From: Bradyrhizobium hipponense
GTDB lineage: Bacteria; Pseudomonadota; Alphaproteobacteria; Rhizobiales; Xanthobacteraceae
NCBI RefSeq assembly: GCF_008123965.1
Contig: NZ_VSTH01000192.1
Span: 1-43,530, forward strand
DNA length: 43,530 bases
Direction of reading: 5' to 3'
Positions 10,197 through 17,402 of this stretch are shown here, one piece after another. The notes beneath the pieces were generated by a model. That model ran no database searches. It was not told the DNA's origin and saw only the letters and a program-made list of their open reading frames with translations. Made by a program: the position numbers and the translations under genes. Each line of letters opens with the position of its first letter. Positions within the stretch are counted from its first letter, which is position 1.

Positions 10197-10409
10197 ATGC
10201 CGTCGTCCGTGATCCGCTTTTTCCGCTACGCCCCCGATACCCGCGAGCTGAAGGTAAGCTTCGTCAGCGGGCGCATTTACGCTTATGAGGATGTTCCGCC
10301 GGAGGTTGCCGACGACTTCAGGGCTGCGCGCTCGAAGGGGACGTTCTTCAACCATGAAATCCGCGATCACTACACCTATCGCGAGATCACGCGCGCATAT
10401 TCGGACTAG
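10197..10409 (+). CDS. KTSC-domain small protein
   Basis: A 70-residue cytoplasmic protein whose middle (SGRIYAYEDVPPEVADDF, then SKGTFFNHEIRDHY) matches the KTSC domain, named for relatives of part of lysyl-tRNA synthetase. The first strand (SSVIRFFRYAPDTRELKVSF) also fits. The ATG at 10197 has AAGG about 10 nt upstream; the longer frame from 10125 overlaps the peptidase gene and lacks support. It follows the peptidase by 35 bp on the same strand and may be cotranscribed. Molecular function of stand-alone KTSC proteins is not established. Confidence 0.8.
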   Translation: MPSSVIRFFRYAPDTRELKVSFVSGRIYAYEDVPPEVADDFRAARSKGTFFNHEIRDHYTYREITRAYSD

Positions 10410-10416
10410 GCCCGCG

Positions 10417-11214
10417 TCACACACTCATCGACATGGATGAAGCCTTGGATCCCGACGATGCCTCCGCCTCGCGCTGCATCATCTGCTCGAACCAGTTATA
10501 GGCGGAGTTGCCAGCGCCCGATGCCTTCGAAGCGCTGGACGCGCCCGGGACCGTCGTCGACATCTTGAACCCGTCGGCATAGGTAACGGTGGTCGTGCTC
10601 GAGCCGTCGGCGGCGGTCGTCGTGGTCGAGGTCGACCCGCCGCTTCCCTGCGACGAAGACTCCGAGCCGCTGCCGGACGCGTCGCCCGAGTTTGCGTGGC
10701 GGTGGCCGCCCTTCAGCGCCTTCGACATCTCCCCGAGGCTGACGCCGTCGTCCGAATTCGCATCGAGCTTGGAGAACACGTCGTCGGCGTGCGCCAGGTT
10801 GGTGCCACCGGCGCCGAGGGCGTCCTCGAATTCGGACTTGCTAATCTTGCCGTCGCCGTCAGCATCGATCTGCGAGAACAGGTCCTTCAGTGCATCCTCG
10901 CGGCTCATCGACTTCGAGGAAGTCGAACTCGACGTCGCCGAGTTGGTGGCGCTGCTCGCGCTGTCAGGCGAGAGACCTTGCGCGGCAAGCAACGCGCTCA
11001 TCGTCTCCGGCGCGATCTGTGGACCTTTGCCTGAGCCGACCGGCGAGGTTACAGTGCTGGACGTGCTGTCGATCGCGAACGGGTTGGTCGCCCCTTGCGA
11101 AGAGCCGGTCTTCTGCGTCGACCCAGCCTTCTGTGTCGACGATGACGATTTCGAGTTCGTCAGCGCCTGTAACGCGTCGAGCGCACTGCCTACGGCACCA
11201 AGCGCGAACAACAT
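10417..11214 (-). CDS. Ser/Thr-rich EF-hand calcium-binding protein
   Basis: A 265-residue low-complexity protein rich in Ser, Thr, Gly and Ala, with a pair of EF-hand loops: DADGDGKISKSE (residues ~117-128) and DANSDDGVSLGE (~151-162). Both keep Asp at position 1 and Glu at 12, so both could bind calcium. I chose the ATG ending at 11214 (GGAG about 9 nt upstream) over the one 12 codons earlier. There is no convincing Sec signal; the N-terminus is only mildly hydrophobic. The flanks are disordered and end in a Met/Ser-rich tail. It is convergent with the KTSC gene. Role unknown; calcium sensing or buffering, perhaps at the cell envelope, is inference. Confidence 0.82.
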   Translation of the reverse strand: MLFALGAVGSALDALQALTNSKSSSSTQKAGSTQKTGSSQGATNPFAIDSTSSTVTSPVGSGKGPQIAPETMSALLAAQGLSPDSASSATNSATSSSTSSKSMSREDALKDLFSQIDADGDGKISKSEFEDALGAGGTNLAHADDVFSKLDANSDDGVSLGEMSKALKGGHRHANSGDASGSGSESSSQGSGGSTSTTTTAADGSSTTTVTYADGFKMSTTVPGASSASKASGAGNSAYNWFEQMMQREAEASSGSKASSMSMSV

Positions 11215-11466
11215 TGCACAACTCCAACCGATGCGGCATGCCGCAGCCAATGTTCCGGAGTGAAGTTAGCAAGCGTCGTGCCAGCGCGAAAAGCTCAATG
11301 AAATCCGCCTCCCTCACGCCTCACGCAGCTCGGGAACATCGGCAATTCATGCCGCAGACGGCAGAAATTTCCGCCCACAGGAAGCCCGCTTCCCCTGCAT
11401 TGCCGGGCACAAGGACCCATGTTAGGCGAGGCCTGTTCTCACACGGCCGCGACGGGAAACTGCGCC

Positions 11467-12168
11467 ATGACCCAAGATTTCGCCCCCCGACCCCTGGTAA
11501 TTGCGCCCTCGATCCTGGCCTCGGATTTCTCCAGGCTCGGCGAAGAGGTGCGGGCGGTGGATGCTGCCGGCGCCGACTGGCTCCATCTCGACGTGATGGA
11601 CGGCCACTTCGTCCCGAACATTTCCTATGGCCCCGATGTCATCAAGGCGATGCGCCCGCACACGAAGAAGATCTTCGACGCGCATTTGATGATCTCGCCC
11701 TGCGATCCCTATCTCGAGGCGTTTGCAAAGGCCGGCTGCGACCACATCACCGTGCATGCGGAGGCGGGTCCTCACCTGCACCGCTCGCTCCAGGCGATCC
11801 GCGGGCTGGGCAAGAAGGCCGGCGTGTCGCTCAATCCGGGAACTCCGATCAGCACGCTCGAATACGTCCTCGACCTGATCGACCTCGTGCTGGTGATGTC
11901 GGTCAATCCCGGCTTCGGCGGCCAGGCCTTCATCCCCTCCGCGATCGGCAAGATCCGCGATATCCGCGCGATGACGGCTGGACGCCCGATCGACATCGAG
12001 GTCGATGGCGGCGTCGGTCCCGACGTCGCGGGCGCGCTGGCGGCGGCCGGCGCCAATGCCTTCGTCGCCGGCACGTCCGTGTTCAGGGGCGGCACGCAGG
12101 AGGCCTACAAGACCAACATCGCCGCGATCCGCAACGCGGCCGCGGGCGCGCGCGGCGAAGCGATCTGA
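11467..12168 (+). CDS. rpe: Ribulose-phosphate 3-epimerase
   Basis: A 233-residue (beta/alpha)8 enzyme interconverting ribulose 5-phosphate and xylulose 5-phosphate in the pentose phosphate and Calvin cycles. Diagnostic motifs are IAPSILASDF at the N-terminus, LHLDVMDGHFVPN (acid/base D42, metal ligand H40), DAHLM (H73), VMSVNPGFGGQ and EVDGGVG (acid/base D180). Length matches the family. The ATG at 11467 is preceded by a GGGAAA element; the frame open from 11419 is probably leader. It stands alone, without other Calvin-cycle genes nearby, so a housekeeping role is likely. Confidence 0.96.
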   Translation: MTQDFAPRPLVIAPSILASDFSRLGEEVRAVDAAGADWLHLDVMDGHFVPNISYGPDVIKAMRPHTKKIFDAHLMISPCDPYLEAFAKAGCDHITVHAEAGPHLHRSLQAIRGLGKKAGVSLNPGTPISTLEYVLDLIDLVLVMSVNPGFGGQAFIPSAIGKIRDIRAMTAGRPIDIEVDGGVGPDVAGALAAAGANAFVAGTSVFRGGTQEAYKTNIAAIRNAAAGARGEAI

Positions 12169-12331
12169 GCCATCGTCAGACGCGGCAGAGGCATCCGCAA
12201 GCCAGCGGTTCTTACGGGCGTTGCGGCACGCAATGCCTAAAATTACAACCTGAATCCGTACTCATCCGGACTTCACTGATTCGCGCAAATCATCGCAAGT
12301 TACTTCCGCCTGCTTTTGACGGGAGCACATC

Positions 12332-12472
12332 ATGACGACGACCCTGGTTTGGACTGGCGTGGCGTTGTGGATTGGTTTCAGTGCATTTGTTGTGTTTGGC
12401 CCATCTGCCGGGCCGGTGAAAGTCACGGCACGTTCGGCCCGCATCGCTCACCCCCGCCTTCTCCGGGATTGA
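12332..12472 (+). CDS. Tiny single-TM protein, 46 residues
   Basis: An ORF of 46 codons preceded by GGGAG about 7 nt before the ATG. Residues 5-24 form one hydrophobic segment (LVWTGVALWIGFSAFVVFG), followed by a basic tail, consistent with a small inner-membrane protein with the tail in the cytoplasm. No family recognised. It lies between rpe and the other tiny ORFs, on the same strand. Real but uncharacterised small membrane proteins look like this; chance remains possible. Confidence 0.45.
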   Translation: MTTTLVWTGVALWIGFSAFVVFGPSAGPVKVTARSARIAHPRLLRD

Positions 12473-12476
12473 CGCC

Positions 12477-12656
12477 ATGCAGGTCGCGATCGTGAAACGT
12501 CAGCCGAAGCGCCGGTGCCGGATCCCGCGCCGCCCGCATCCGAACCTCGATTATTTCTTGGGCCGCCTCGAGCATGCGGCGGGCGCACCGAACGACGATG
12601 CCGGGTTCGACAATTCGGACCCGGACCATTCGCTCCACTCGCCACGGCGGCACTGA
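12477..12656 (+). CDS. Possible small basic/acidic protein, 59 residues
   Basis: Begins 4 bp after the previous tiny ORF. The N-terminal third is strongly basic (KRQPKRRCRIPRRPHP) and the C-terminal half acidic and His-rich (NDDAGFDNSDPDH). The ribosome site is weak and there is no recognised domain. I keep it because it is closely spaced with its neighbours on the same strand, but an antisense frame is also open and the call is doubtful. Confidence 0.3.
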   Translation: MQVAIVKRQPKRRCRIPRRPHPNLDYFLGRLEHAAGAPNDDAGFDNSDPDHSLHSPRRH

Positions 12657-12680
12657 GAATTCCTTTTTCCGGGAAACCCC

Positions 12681-12872
12681 ATGAAACCGCATTGCCCGAA
12701 CTGCCTGAAGGAAATGACCAAGGCAACCGCGTCGCGTAACCTCTTCAATTGCGAACCCTGCCGCGAGATCATCCAGTTCTTCGGCGGTCATGCGGAGCAT
12801 TGCGAGCATGGCCCCCGGTTCACCTGGCCTATCCGCCGCAAGCGCGACGGCCACGCCGCCCGCGCGGCCTGA
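12681..12872 (+). CDS. Small zinc-ribbon-like protein, 63 residues
   Basis: A 63-residue protein with two CxxC pairs, CPNC near residue 5 and CEPC near residue 25, spaced as in a treble-clef or zinc-ribbon knuckle, followed by several His and Cys residues (HAEHCEHG) and a basic tail. GGGAAA lies a few bases before the ATG. Zinc binding is inferred from the cysteine pattern; partner and role are unknown. Its end lies 16 bp from the stop of the convergent kinase gene. Confidence 0.55.
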   Translation: MKPHCPNCLKEMTKATASRNLFNCEPCREIIQFFGGHAEHCEHGPRFTWPIRRKRDGHAARAA

Positions 12873-12888
12873 TCCCCCCGCAGGGCGC

Positions 12889-14322
12889 CTAGCCGGCCGC
12901 TTCCCCTGCGTCGGACGCATCCGCAGCCATCCGCGGCGGCCGCACCACGGTGACGGTGCAGGTCGCTTCCGCGGCGACCTTGGCCGAGACGCTGCCGAGC
13001 AACGTACGCCTCAAGGAGCCCTGCCGCGCGCCGATGATGACGTGGTCGACTTGGTTGACCTCGGCGAATTCCAATAGCGCGGCGGCGGGATCGACCGCCT
13101 CCAGCACATGAACCGACAGCCGGCTCTCGTCCAGCTTCAGAGGCGTCGCCCAATGCCTGAGCGCCACCAAGCGGTCGATATGCTTGTTGGAGCCCTGCTC
13201 GTCCAGGGTACGGTCGACCGCGATGCGGTTGAGCTTGAGCACGTTGACGCAGGCCAGCCGCGCCGACGGCAGCGTGGCGAGAATCCGCTCCGTCGTCATG
13301 CGCAACGCCTCGTTCAGCTCCAGCGCGCCTTCCTCGGTGTCGAGCGCGACCGCCAGGATCGGGCTCGAGGCGATCTGCTCTGCGATATCGGACTTCGCGC
13401 GCGGCTGCATGACGCCCAGGTTGAAGCGGCGCCGCCACGCCACGCTGAGGGGATCGCGCTTCATCCGCTCCGAGCGTGCGGTGAGCTTGACCTGGCTCGG
13501 ATGGGTGAGATCAAAGGCGAGCTGCGATGCGGTCGGATAGCGCCAGACCGGCTCGATCTCGAGACAACGCAGCACCACCTCCTGGAGCCAGGGCGGATAG
13601 TCCGCCCGCAATTTGCGCGGCGGCTGCGGATCACGCCACAGCCTGCGCCGCATCGCGCGCAGTGTCTCGCCTTCCCCGAATGGCCGCTCGCCCGTCGTGA
13701 AGAAATAAAGCAGCACGCCGAGCGAGAACAGATCGCTGCGCTGATCGTCGCGCACCCCCAGCAGCCGCTCCGGCGCCATATAGGGCGCGGTGCCGTAAGG
13801 CAGCCGGAACTCCGCCTGCAACAGGTCCGGCAGATGATTGTGGTGCGACAGACCATAGTCGATCAGCACCGCTTCGCCGCTATCGCGGAACATGATGCTG
13901 CTCGGCTTGATGTCGTGATGGATCACGTTCTGGCGGTGCAAATCGGCGAGCGCGGCCGCGATCTTCGCAACCAGCTGCCGCGCCTCCTCGTAGGGCAACG
14001 GCAGGTCGGGCAGCCGCTTGTAGAGCGTGGTCCCGGGAATGCGCTCGATCACGACATGGGCCTGGTGGGCGAAGTCGCCAGTGCCGAAACAGGCCGGCAC
14101 GTGCGGTCCTGCCAGCCGCGGCAGGATCATCATCTCCATCTCGAAGGAGACGATCGCGGCCGGGTCCTCGCCTTCCGATACCCGCGGGATTTTCATCAGC
14201 AGCGGCACCTCGATGCCGGGATGGGTGACGGTCCACAGCGTCGCCATGCCGCCGGCATGGACGCATTCGCCGATGGTGTAGCCGTCGATCTCGGCGCCCG
14301 GCTTGACCAGGGGTTTCGGCAT
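12889..14322 (-). CDS. Ser/Thr protein kinase fused to a universal stress protein domain
   Basis: A 477-residue cytoplasmic protein. The kinase domain (~residues 12-275) has a glycine-loop-like GECVHAGGMA, the ATP lysine K44 (LLMKIPR), catalytic loop HHDIKPSSIMF (D137, K139), DYG at 155-157 and APYMAPERL. Two positions are unusual: the catalytic-loop Asn is Ser (S142) and DFG is DYG. A linker leads to a UspA-like domain (~320-465) ending VDHVIIGARQGSLRRTLLGS, which resembles the UspA nucleotide-binding loop with one Gly replaced. The gene starts 5 bp after a metallophosphoesterase gene, so the two are cotranscribed. A stress-responsive kinase with a linked phosphatase is a reasonable inference; activity should not be assumed given the Asn-to-Ser change. 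Confidence 0.9.
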   Translation of the reverse strand: MPKPLVKPGAEIDGYTIGECVHAGGMATLWTVTHPGIEVPLLMKIPRVSEGEDPAAIVSFEMEMMILPRLAGPHVPACFGTGDFAHQAHVVIERIPGTTLYKRLPDLPLPYEEARQLVAKIAAALADLHRQNVIHHDIKPSSIMFRDSGEAVLIDYGLSHHNHLPDLLQAEFRLPYGTAPYMAPERLLGVRDDQRSDLFSLGVLLYFFTTGERPFGEGETLRAMRRRLWRDPQPPRKLRADYPPWLQEVVLRCLEIEPVWRYPTASQLAFDLTHPSQVKLTARSERMKRDPLSVAWRRRFNLGVMQPRAKSDIAEQIASSPILAVALDTEEGALELNEALRMTTERILATLPSARLACVNVLKLNRIAVDRTLDEQGSNKHIDRLVALRHWATPLKLDESRLSVHVLEAVDPAAALLEFAEVNQVDHVIIGARQGSLRRTLLGSVSAKVAAEATCTVTVVRPPRMAADASDAGEAAG

Positions 14323-14327
14323 CGCCG

Positions 14328-15068
14328 TCAGCGTCCCTGTGACAGGCGGTCGGCGAGCCAGGGCGGCAGGCCATTCTCGCGGATCTTGCCCGCCGCGCTC
14401 GCGATGTCATAGGGCACGCGGCAATAGGTGATCTCGCACGAAACCGTATCGAAGAGCACGAAAGCGGCGGACGGATCGCCGTCGCGCGGCTGGCCGACCG
14501 CGCCGAGCACGGCCAGCCATTGCCGGCCGCGCAGGAACTGCACGGCGACGCCGGGCTTGGGTACAAAGCTCGTCATCTTCGCCGTCACCGACATTGAATA
14601 GATCGCCGGACGGTGGATGTGGCCGCAGAAGGTAACATGGGCAGGCGTGGCGATCAGGCTCTTGGCGGCGTCCGCCGTCGAACGGACATAGTGCCAGCGC
14701 TGGGGATTCGATGCTTCCGAGTGGACGAAGAGACGATCGCCGTCCTGCACAAGCATCGGCAGCTCGGCCAGAAAGCGCCGTTGCGCCACGTCGAGCCGCC
14801 CGCGGGTCCATTCGATCGCGACCTGTGCCTCGGCGTTCATGGTCTCGCTGGTCGTGCTGACCGCCTCGTCGTGGTTGCCCCGGACCGCGATGGCGCCTTC
14901 CTCGACCAGCCTCATCGCGGTGTCCACGACCCATTCGGGATCGGCGCCATAGCCGACGAGATCGCCGAGCAGAACGAACCGCTCCGCGCCTCTCGCGCGG
15001 GCCACCTTCAGGCACGCCTCGAACGCCTGCCGGTTGCCATGGATATCCGAGAAGACAGCTAGGAGCAC
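14328..15068 (-). CDS. Calcineurin-like metallophosphoesterase
   Basis: A 246-residue metallophosphoesterase of the YfcE/MJ0936-like class. All metal-binding motifs are visible: SDIHGN (D8, H10), GDLVGYG (D36), RGNHD (N65, H66), FVHS (H116) and CGHIH (H150, H152). I use the GTG ending at 15068, preceded by GGAGGG. It is the first gene of an operon with the kinase-UspA fusion (5 bp apart). Relatives act on phosphodiesters or phosphoproteins; the position upstream of a kinase raises the possibility that it removes phosphate from the kinase's targets, which is inference. A small inverted repeat lies just upstream. Confidence 0.9.
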   Translation of the reverse strand: MLLAVFSDIHGNRQAFEACLKVARARGAERFVLLGDLVGYGADPEWVVDTAMRLVEEGAIAVRGNHDEAVSTTSETMNAEAQVAIEWTRGRLDVAQRRFLAELPMLVQDGDRLFVHSEASNPQRWHYVRSTADAAKSLIATPAHVTFCGHIHRPAIYSMSVTAKMTSFVPKPGVAVQFLRGRQWLAVLGAVGQPRDGDPSAAFVLFDTVSCEITYCRVPYDIASAAGKIRENGLPPWLADRLSQGR

Positions 15069-15088
15069 GCACCCTCCACCCTTGAGGT

Positions 15089-15107
15089 CTTATCGAAAGC
15101 CGATAAG
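15089..15107. promoter_or_regulatory. Inverted repeat upstream of the phosphoesterase-kinase operon
   Basis: CTTATCG, 5-nt spacer, CGATAAG: perfect 7-bp arms lying 20-39 nt upstream of the start codon of the minus-strand phosphoesterase gene. It could be a dimeric repressor site or a 5'-leader hairpin. No regulator can be named. Confidence 0.4.
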
Positions 15108-15184
15108 GCCAAATTGAGGGAGGTCAACAAGATGCGCCAGCGCGGCGCGGTTTTCCAGCGCACCCCGGGGCAATGGTGAAGGGC

Positions 15185-15790
15185 CTATTGCTCGTCCTTT
15201 GGCGGCATCCGGGGCGGCGGCAGCGGCGTGAACACGGCGCCTTGCGCGCCGGCCGGTGGAGCGCTGAACTCGCCCGTCGAGGAATCGCCGCCGCTCGTCT
15301 CCATGATCGTCTTGGGCGTTACATATTCCCGGACCATGTCGATCACGCTGCCCTCTCCGCCGCCGAAATCCGCGGCGCGCCCGCCTTGCAGATGCCCCGC
15401 CGCGATCTCGTTCTGTGCCGCGTGGGTCTTATCGGCCAGCCGGTCATTGTAGGGGACGCGGAAGGCCCGGGGGATACCGCTCGGGCGATTGTCCTCGTCG
15501 AGCTCCTCGACCCACAGATAGATCGAGCCGGGATCGCCCTCCAGCGAATGCGGCTCGACGATGCGGGCCTGGAGCAGCTTGAAAGAGCCCGGCAGGCGGT
15601 CCGCGCTGGCCCAGCCGAGCAGCCCGCGCATTTCCGTGAAGCTGACCACATAAAAGGCGCTGGTCACGACCACCGTGATCGCTTTCAGCGACCAGTGCAG
15701 TCGCGCGTAGACCAAAACGACCAAGAGCAGCGCGCCGATCACGGCGTAGGCGACCGACAGCGTGAGGATGACCGCTTGCAAATTACTCAC
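15185..15790 (-). CDS. Unrecognised two-TM membrane protein, third gene of the channel operon
   Basis: A 201-residue protein with two hydrophobic segments at the N-terminus (~5-28 and ~35-52), then a soluble region containing LPGSFKLLQARIVEPH and GSIYLWVEELDEDNRPSG, and a disordered Gly/Pro-rich tail ending PPPRMPPKDEQ. I do not recognise the family. It overlaps the preceding gene by 8 bp, so it is translationally linked to the YfaP-like protein and the MotA/ExbB-like channel gene. It probably acts in the same membrane complex. The motif region looks well ordered and may be a distinct domain. Start at the ATG ending 15790. Confidence 0.8.
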   Translation of the reverse strand: MSNLQAVILTLSVAYAVIGALLLVVLVYARLHWSLKAITVVVTSAFYVVSFTEMRGLLGWASADRLPGSFKLLQARIVEPHSLEGDPGSIYLWVEELDEDNRPSGIPRAFRVPYNDRLADKTHAAQNEIAAGHLQGGRAADFGGGEGSVIDMVREYVTPKTIMETSGGDSSTGEFSAPPAGAQGAVFTPLPPPRMPPKDEQ

Positions 15791-16454
15791 GGCGTATCCT
15801 CACACCAGTCTTCGGGTCGACATCCGCGCCGTTGCGCCAACTGCTGCGGAACGTCTCCAGCAGCGATTTCGGCCGCTGGTCCACATTGACCACCTTTCCT
15901 TCGGCATCGAGCCTGAACCGCACCGCAGTCTTCTCGTCGCCGGTGTGATCGAGCGTGAATTTGTTGTCGAAGATCACCTGCGCGGTCGGGTTGAGTTTCT
16001 GCACCTTCACATTGGCCGAAACCGGCTCGCCGGTCGTGGCCACGAAATGCGAGACGTTGACGGTGTATTCGCCGGCGACGATGCCGCGCACGGTCACGAT
16101 CTCCTCGCGGATCGGCGAGGCTATCTTCTTGCCGTTGACCATGATGAAATCGTTGGCCCCGCCCCGGTCGTCACGGTCGAGCGTGAGAAAGCCGGCCTCG
16201 CGGTGGCGATACCAGGCGATATTGCCGGCGGGATCCTGCACGAACAGGTCGAGATCGTCGGGGTGATTGTCCGGCCAGTCCAGCGTGATCATGAACTCCG
16301 CCTTGGAGTCGATCTTGCCGTCCTTGGCGTCCGGGGAGACCGCGAGCAGCGCGAGGAAGAACAGGAAGGCGATCACCTGGAGCGCCTTGAACAGCATCAC
16401 GCCCAGCGGATCGAACGATTCCTCGCGCGGATAGAGACCGAAGTCGTCCATCAT
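15783..16454 (-). CDS. Single-pass membrane protein with YfaP/DUF2135-like domain, partner of the channel subunit
   Basis: A 223-residue protein. A short cytoplasmic N-terminus (MMDDFGLYPREESFDPLG) leads into one membrane helix (~19-39). Then follows a periplasmic domain whose first part, ITLDWPDNHPDDLDLFVQDP and the following WYRHR and LDRDDRGG, resembles the beta-sandwich of YfaP/DUF2135 proteins. The arrangement (short N-terminus, one helix, periplasmic domain) is that of ExbD, TolR or MotB, but no ExbD fold, OmpA-type peptidoglycan-binding motif or TonB is seen. Asp15, directly before the helix, is a possible counterpart of the proton-relay Asp of ExbD. Its start overlaps the stop of the upstream channel gene (ATGA-type). 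Function is unknown. Confidence 0.8.
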   Translation of the reverse strand: MMDDFGLYPREESFDPLGVMLFKALQVIAFLFFLALLAVSPDAKDGKIDSKAEFMITLDWPDNHPDDLDLFVQDPAGNIAWYRHREAGFLTLDRDDRGGANDFIMVNGKKIASPIREEIVTVRGIVAGEYTVNVSHFVATTGEPVSANVKVQKLNPTAQVIFDNKFTLDHTGDEKTAVRFRLDAEGKVVNVDQRPKSLLETFRSSWRNGADVDPKTGVRIRRE

Positions 16455-17221
16455 GACGGCGTTTCCGGACGCCGGCGTTCCAGAGCCGGCGTCACATAGG
16501 TCTCGGTCAGCACCACCGCGTCCGAGAATACCCGCTGGGTCGCAGCATCCAGCATGTAGTACTGAATCCGGACCAGGATCGAGCCGACAAGGCCTGCAAG
16601 CGTCGTGTACATCGCGACCGCCATGCCGTCGCTCATCAGTCCCATCGAAGACCGCATCGCGACCTTGTCGGCCGCGTCGAGGCCCGCGATCGGCGCCAGC
16701 ATGATGATGAAGCCGACGATGGTTCCGAGCAGGCCGAGCTTCATCAGCGTGTCGGAGACGAACGCGCCGAACCCGTTGGACCCGCGCATGCGGTCGGCCA
16801 GCGTCCGCAGCAGCAGCGTCTGGTCGACAGCACGGAAGTCCTGCGCCGCGGCCTTGGTCACCAGGCTCTCGATGTGATCCCGCACCAGCCCGCGCGGCAG
16901 CGAAGTCGCACTTGCATCGAGCACTTTGCTGCCGTCAGGCGCCGCCAGCACCGCGCGGCAGCGCCGTGCCGCCGCCCCTTCGCGCGCGATCGCCCGGGTC
17001 CGCAGGAAGCAATGGCCGCAGGTGACGACATAGAGCAGCGCGATCACGCTCGAAATGTAGGTCCGGTCCGAGGTCAGCATCAGGTGGATCAGGCCGAACC
17101 GCCACAGCAGCACGACAGCGAAGATCGAAAGCCCTGTGAAGATCATCCAGAACAGCAGCGCGCTGCGCTCGGACGGGTCGGCAGTGCTGCCCGCGATCGG
17201 TCCAATTGTCATCGAACTCAT
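16451..17221 (-). CDS. MotA/TolQ/ExbB-family proton channel subunit
   Basis: A 256-residue polytopic protein. Predicted helices lie at about 21-43, 54-72, 158-180 and 197-220, with a large cytoplasmic loop between the second and third, a MotA-like topology. The last two helices hold the family pore motifs: KLGLLGTIVGFIIML and MSDGMAVAMYTTLAGLVGS, with Thr residues at the positions expected in ExbB/TolQ. It is the first gene of a three-gene overlapping operon. GGGAG about 12 nt upstream supports the ATG ending at 17221. A divergent sensor kinase/regulator pair starts 180 bp away. It probably forms an ion-driven motor or energiser with the next gene's product; the process powered is unknown. 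Confidence 0.87.
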   Translation of the reverse strand: MSSMTIGPIAGSTADPSERSALLFWMIFTGLSIFAVVLLWRFGLIHLMLTSDRTYISSVIALLYVVTCGHCFLRTRAIAREGAAARRCRAVLAAPDGSKVLDASATSLPRGLVRDHIESLVTKAAAQDFRAVDQTLLLRTLADRMRGSNGFGAFVSDTLMKLGLLGTIVGFIIMLAPIAGLDAADKVAMRSSMGLMSDGMAVAMYTTLAGLVGSILVRIQYYMLDAATQRVFSDAVVLTETYVTPALERRRPETPS

Positions 17222-17402
17222 GCTGCACTGCTCCCGGCCAGCGATTCCTCGCCCATTAGATCAAAGCCGCCGGGCCGGGTCCAAAGAGCCATGCCCAATC
17301 CGGCCCGGGAATTTTGCCCGAGCTGCGATCCTGCCGTTCCCCGCAATTGGCAAGGCGTGGCGGCGTTGTTAGTCTGACCTTACCAAACTTTGGGGTGATC
17401 GC

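Noticed and set aside
10890..12335. 481-codon plus-strand frame covering the EF-hand gene end and rpe
   Set aside because: It lies out of frame with rpe and antisense to the EF-hand gene, and has Arg/Pro-rich shadow composition.
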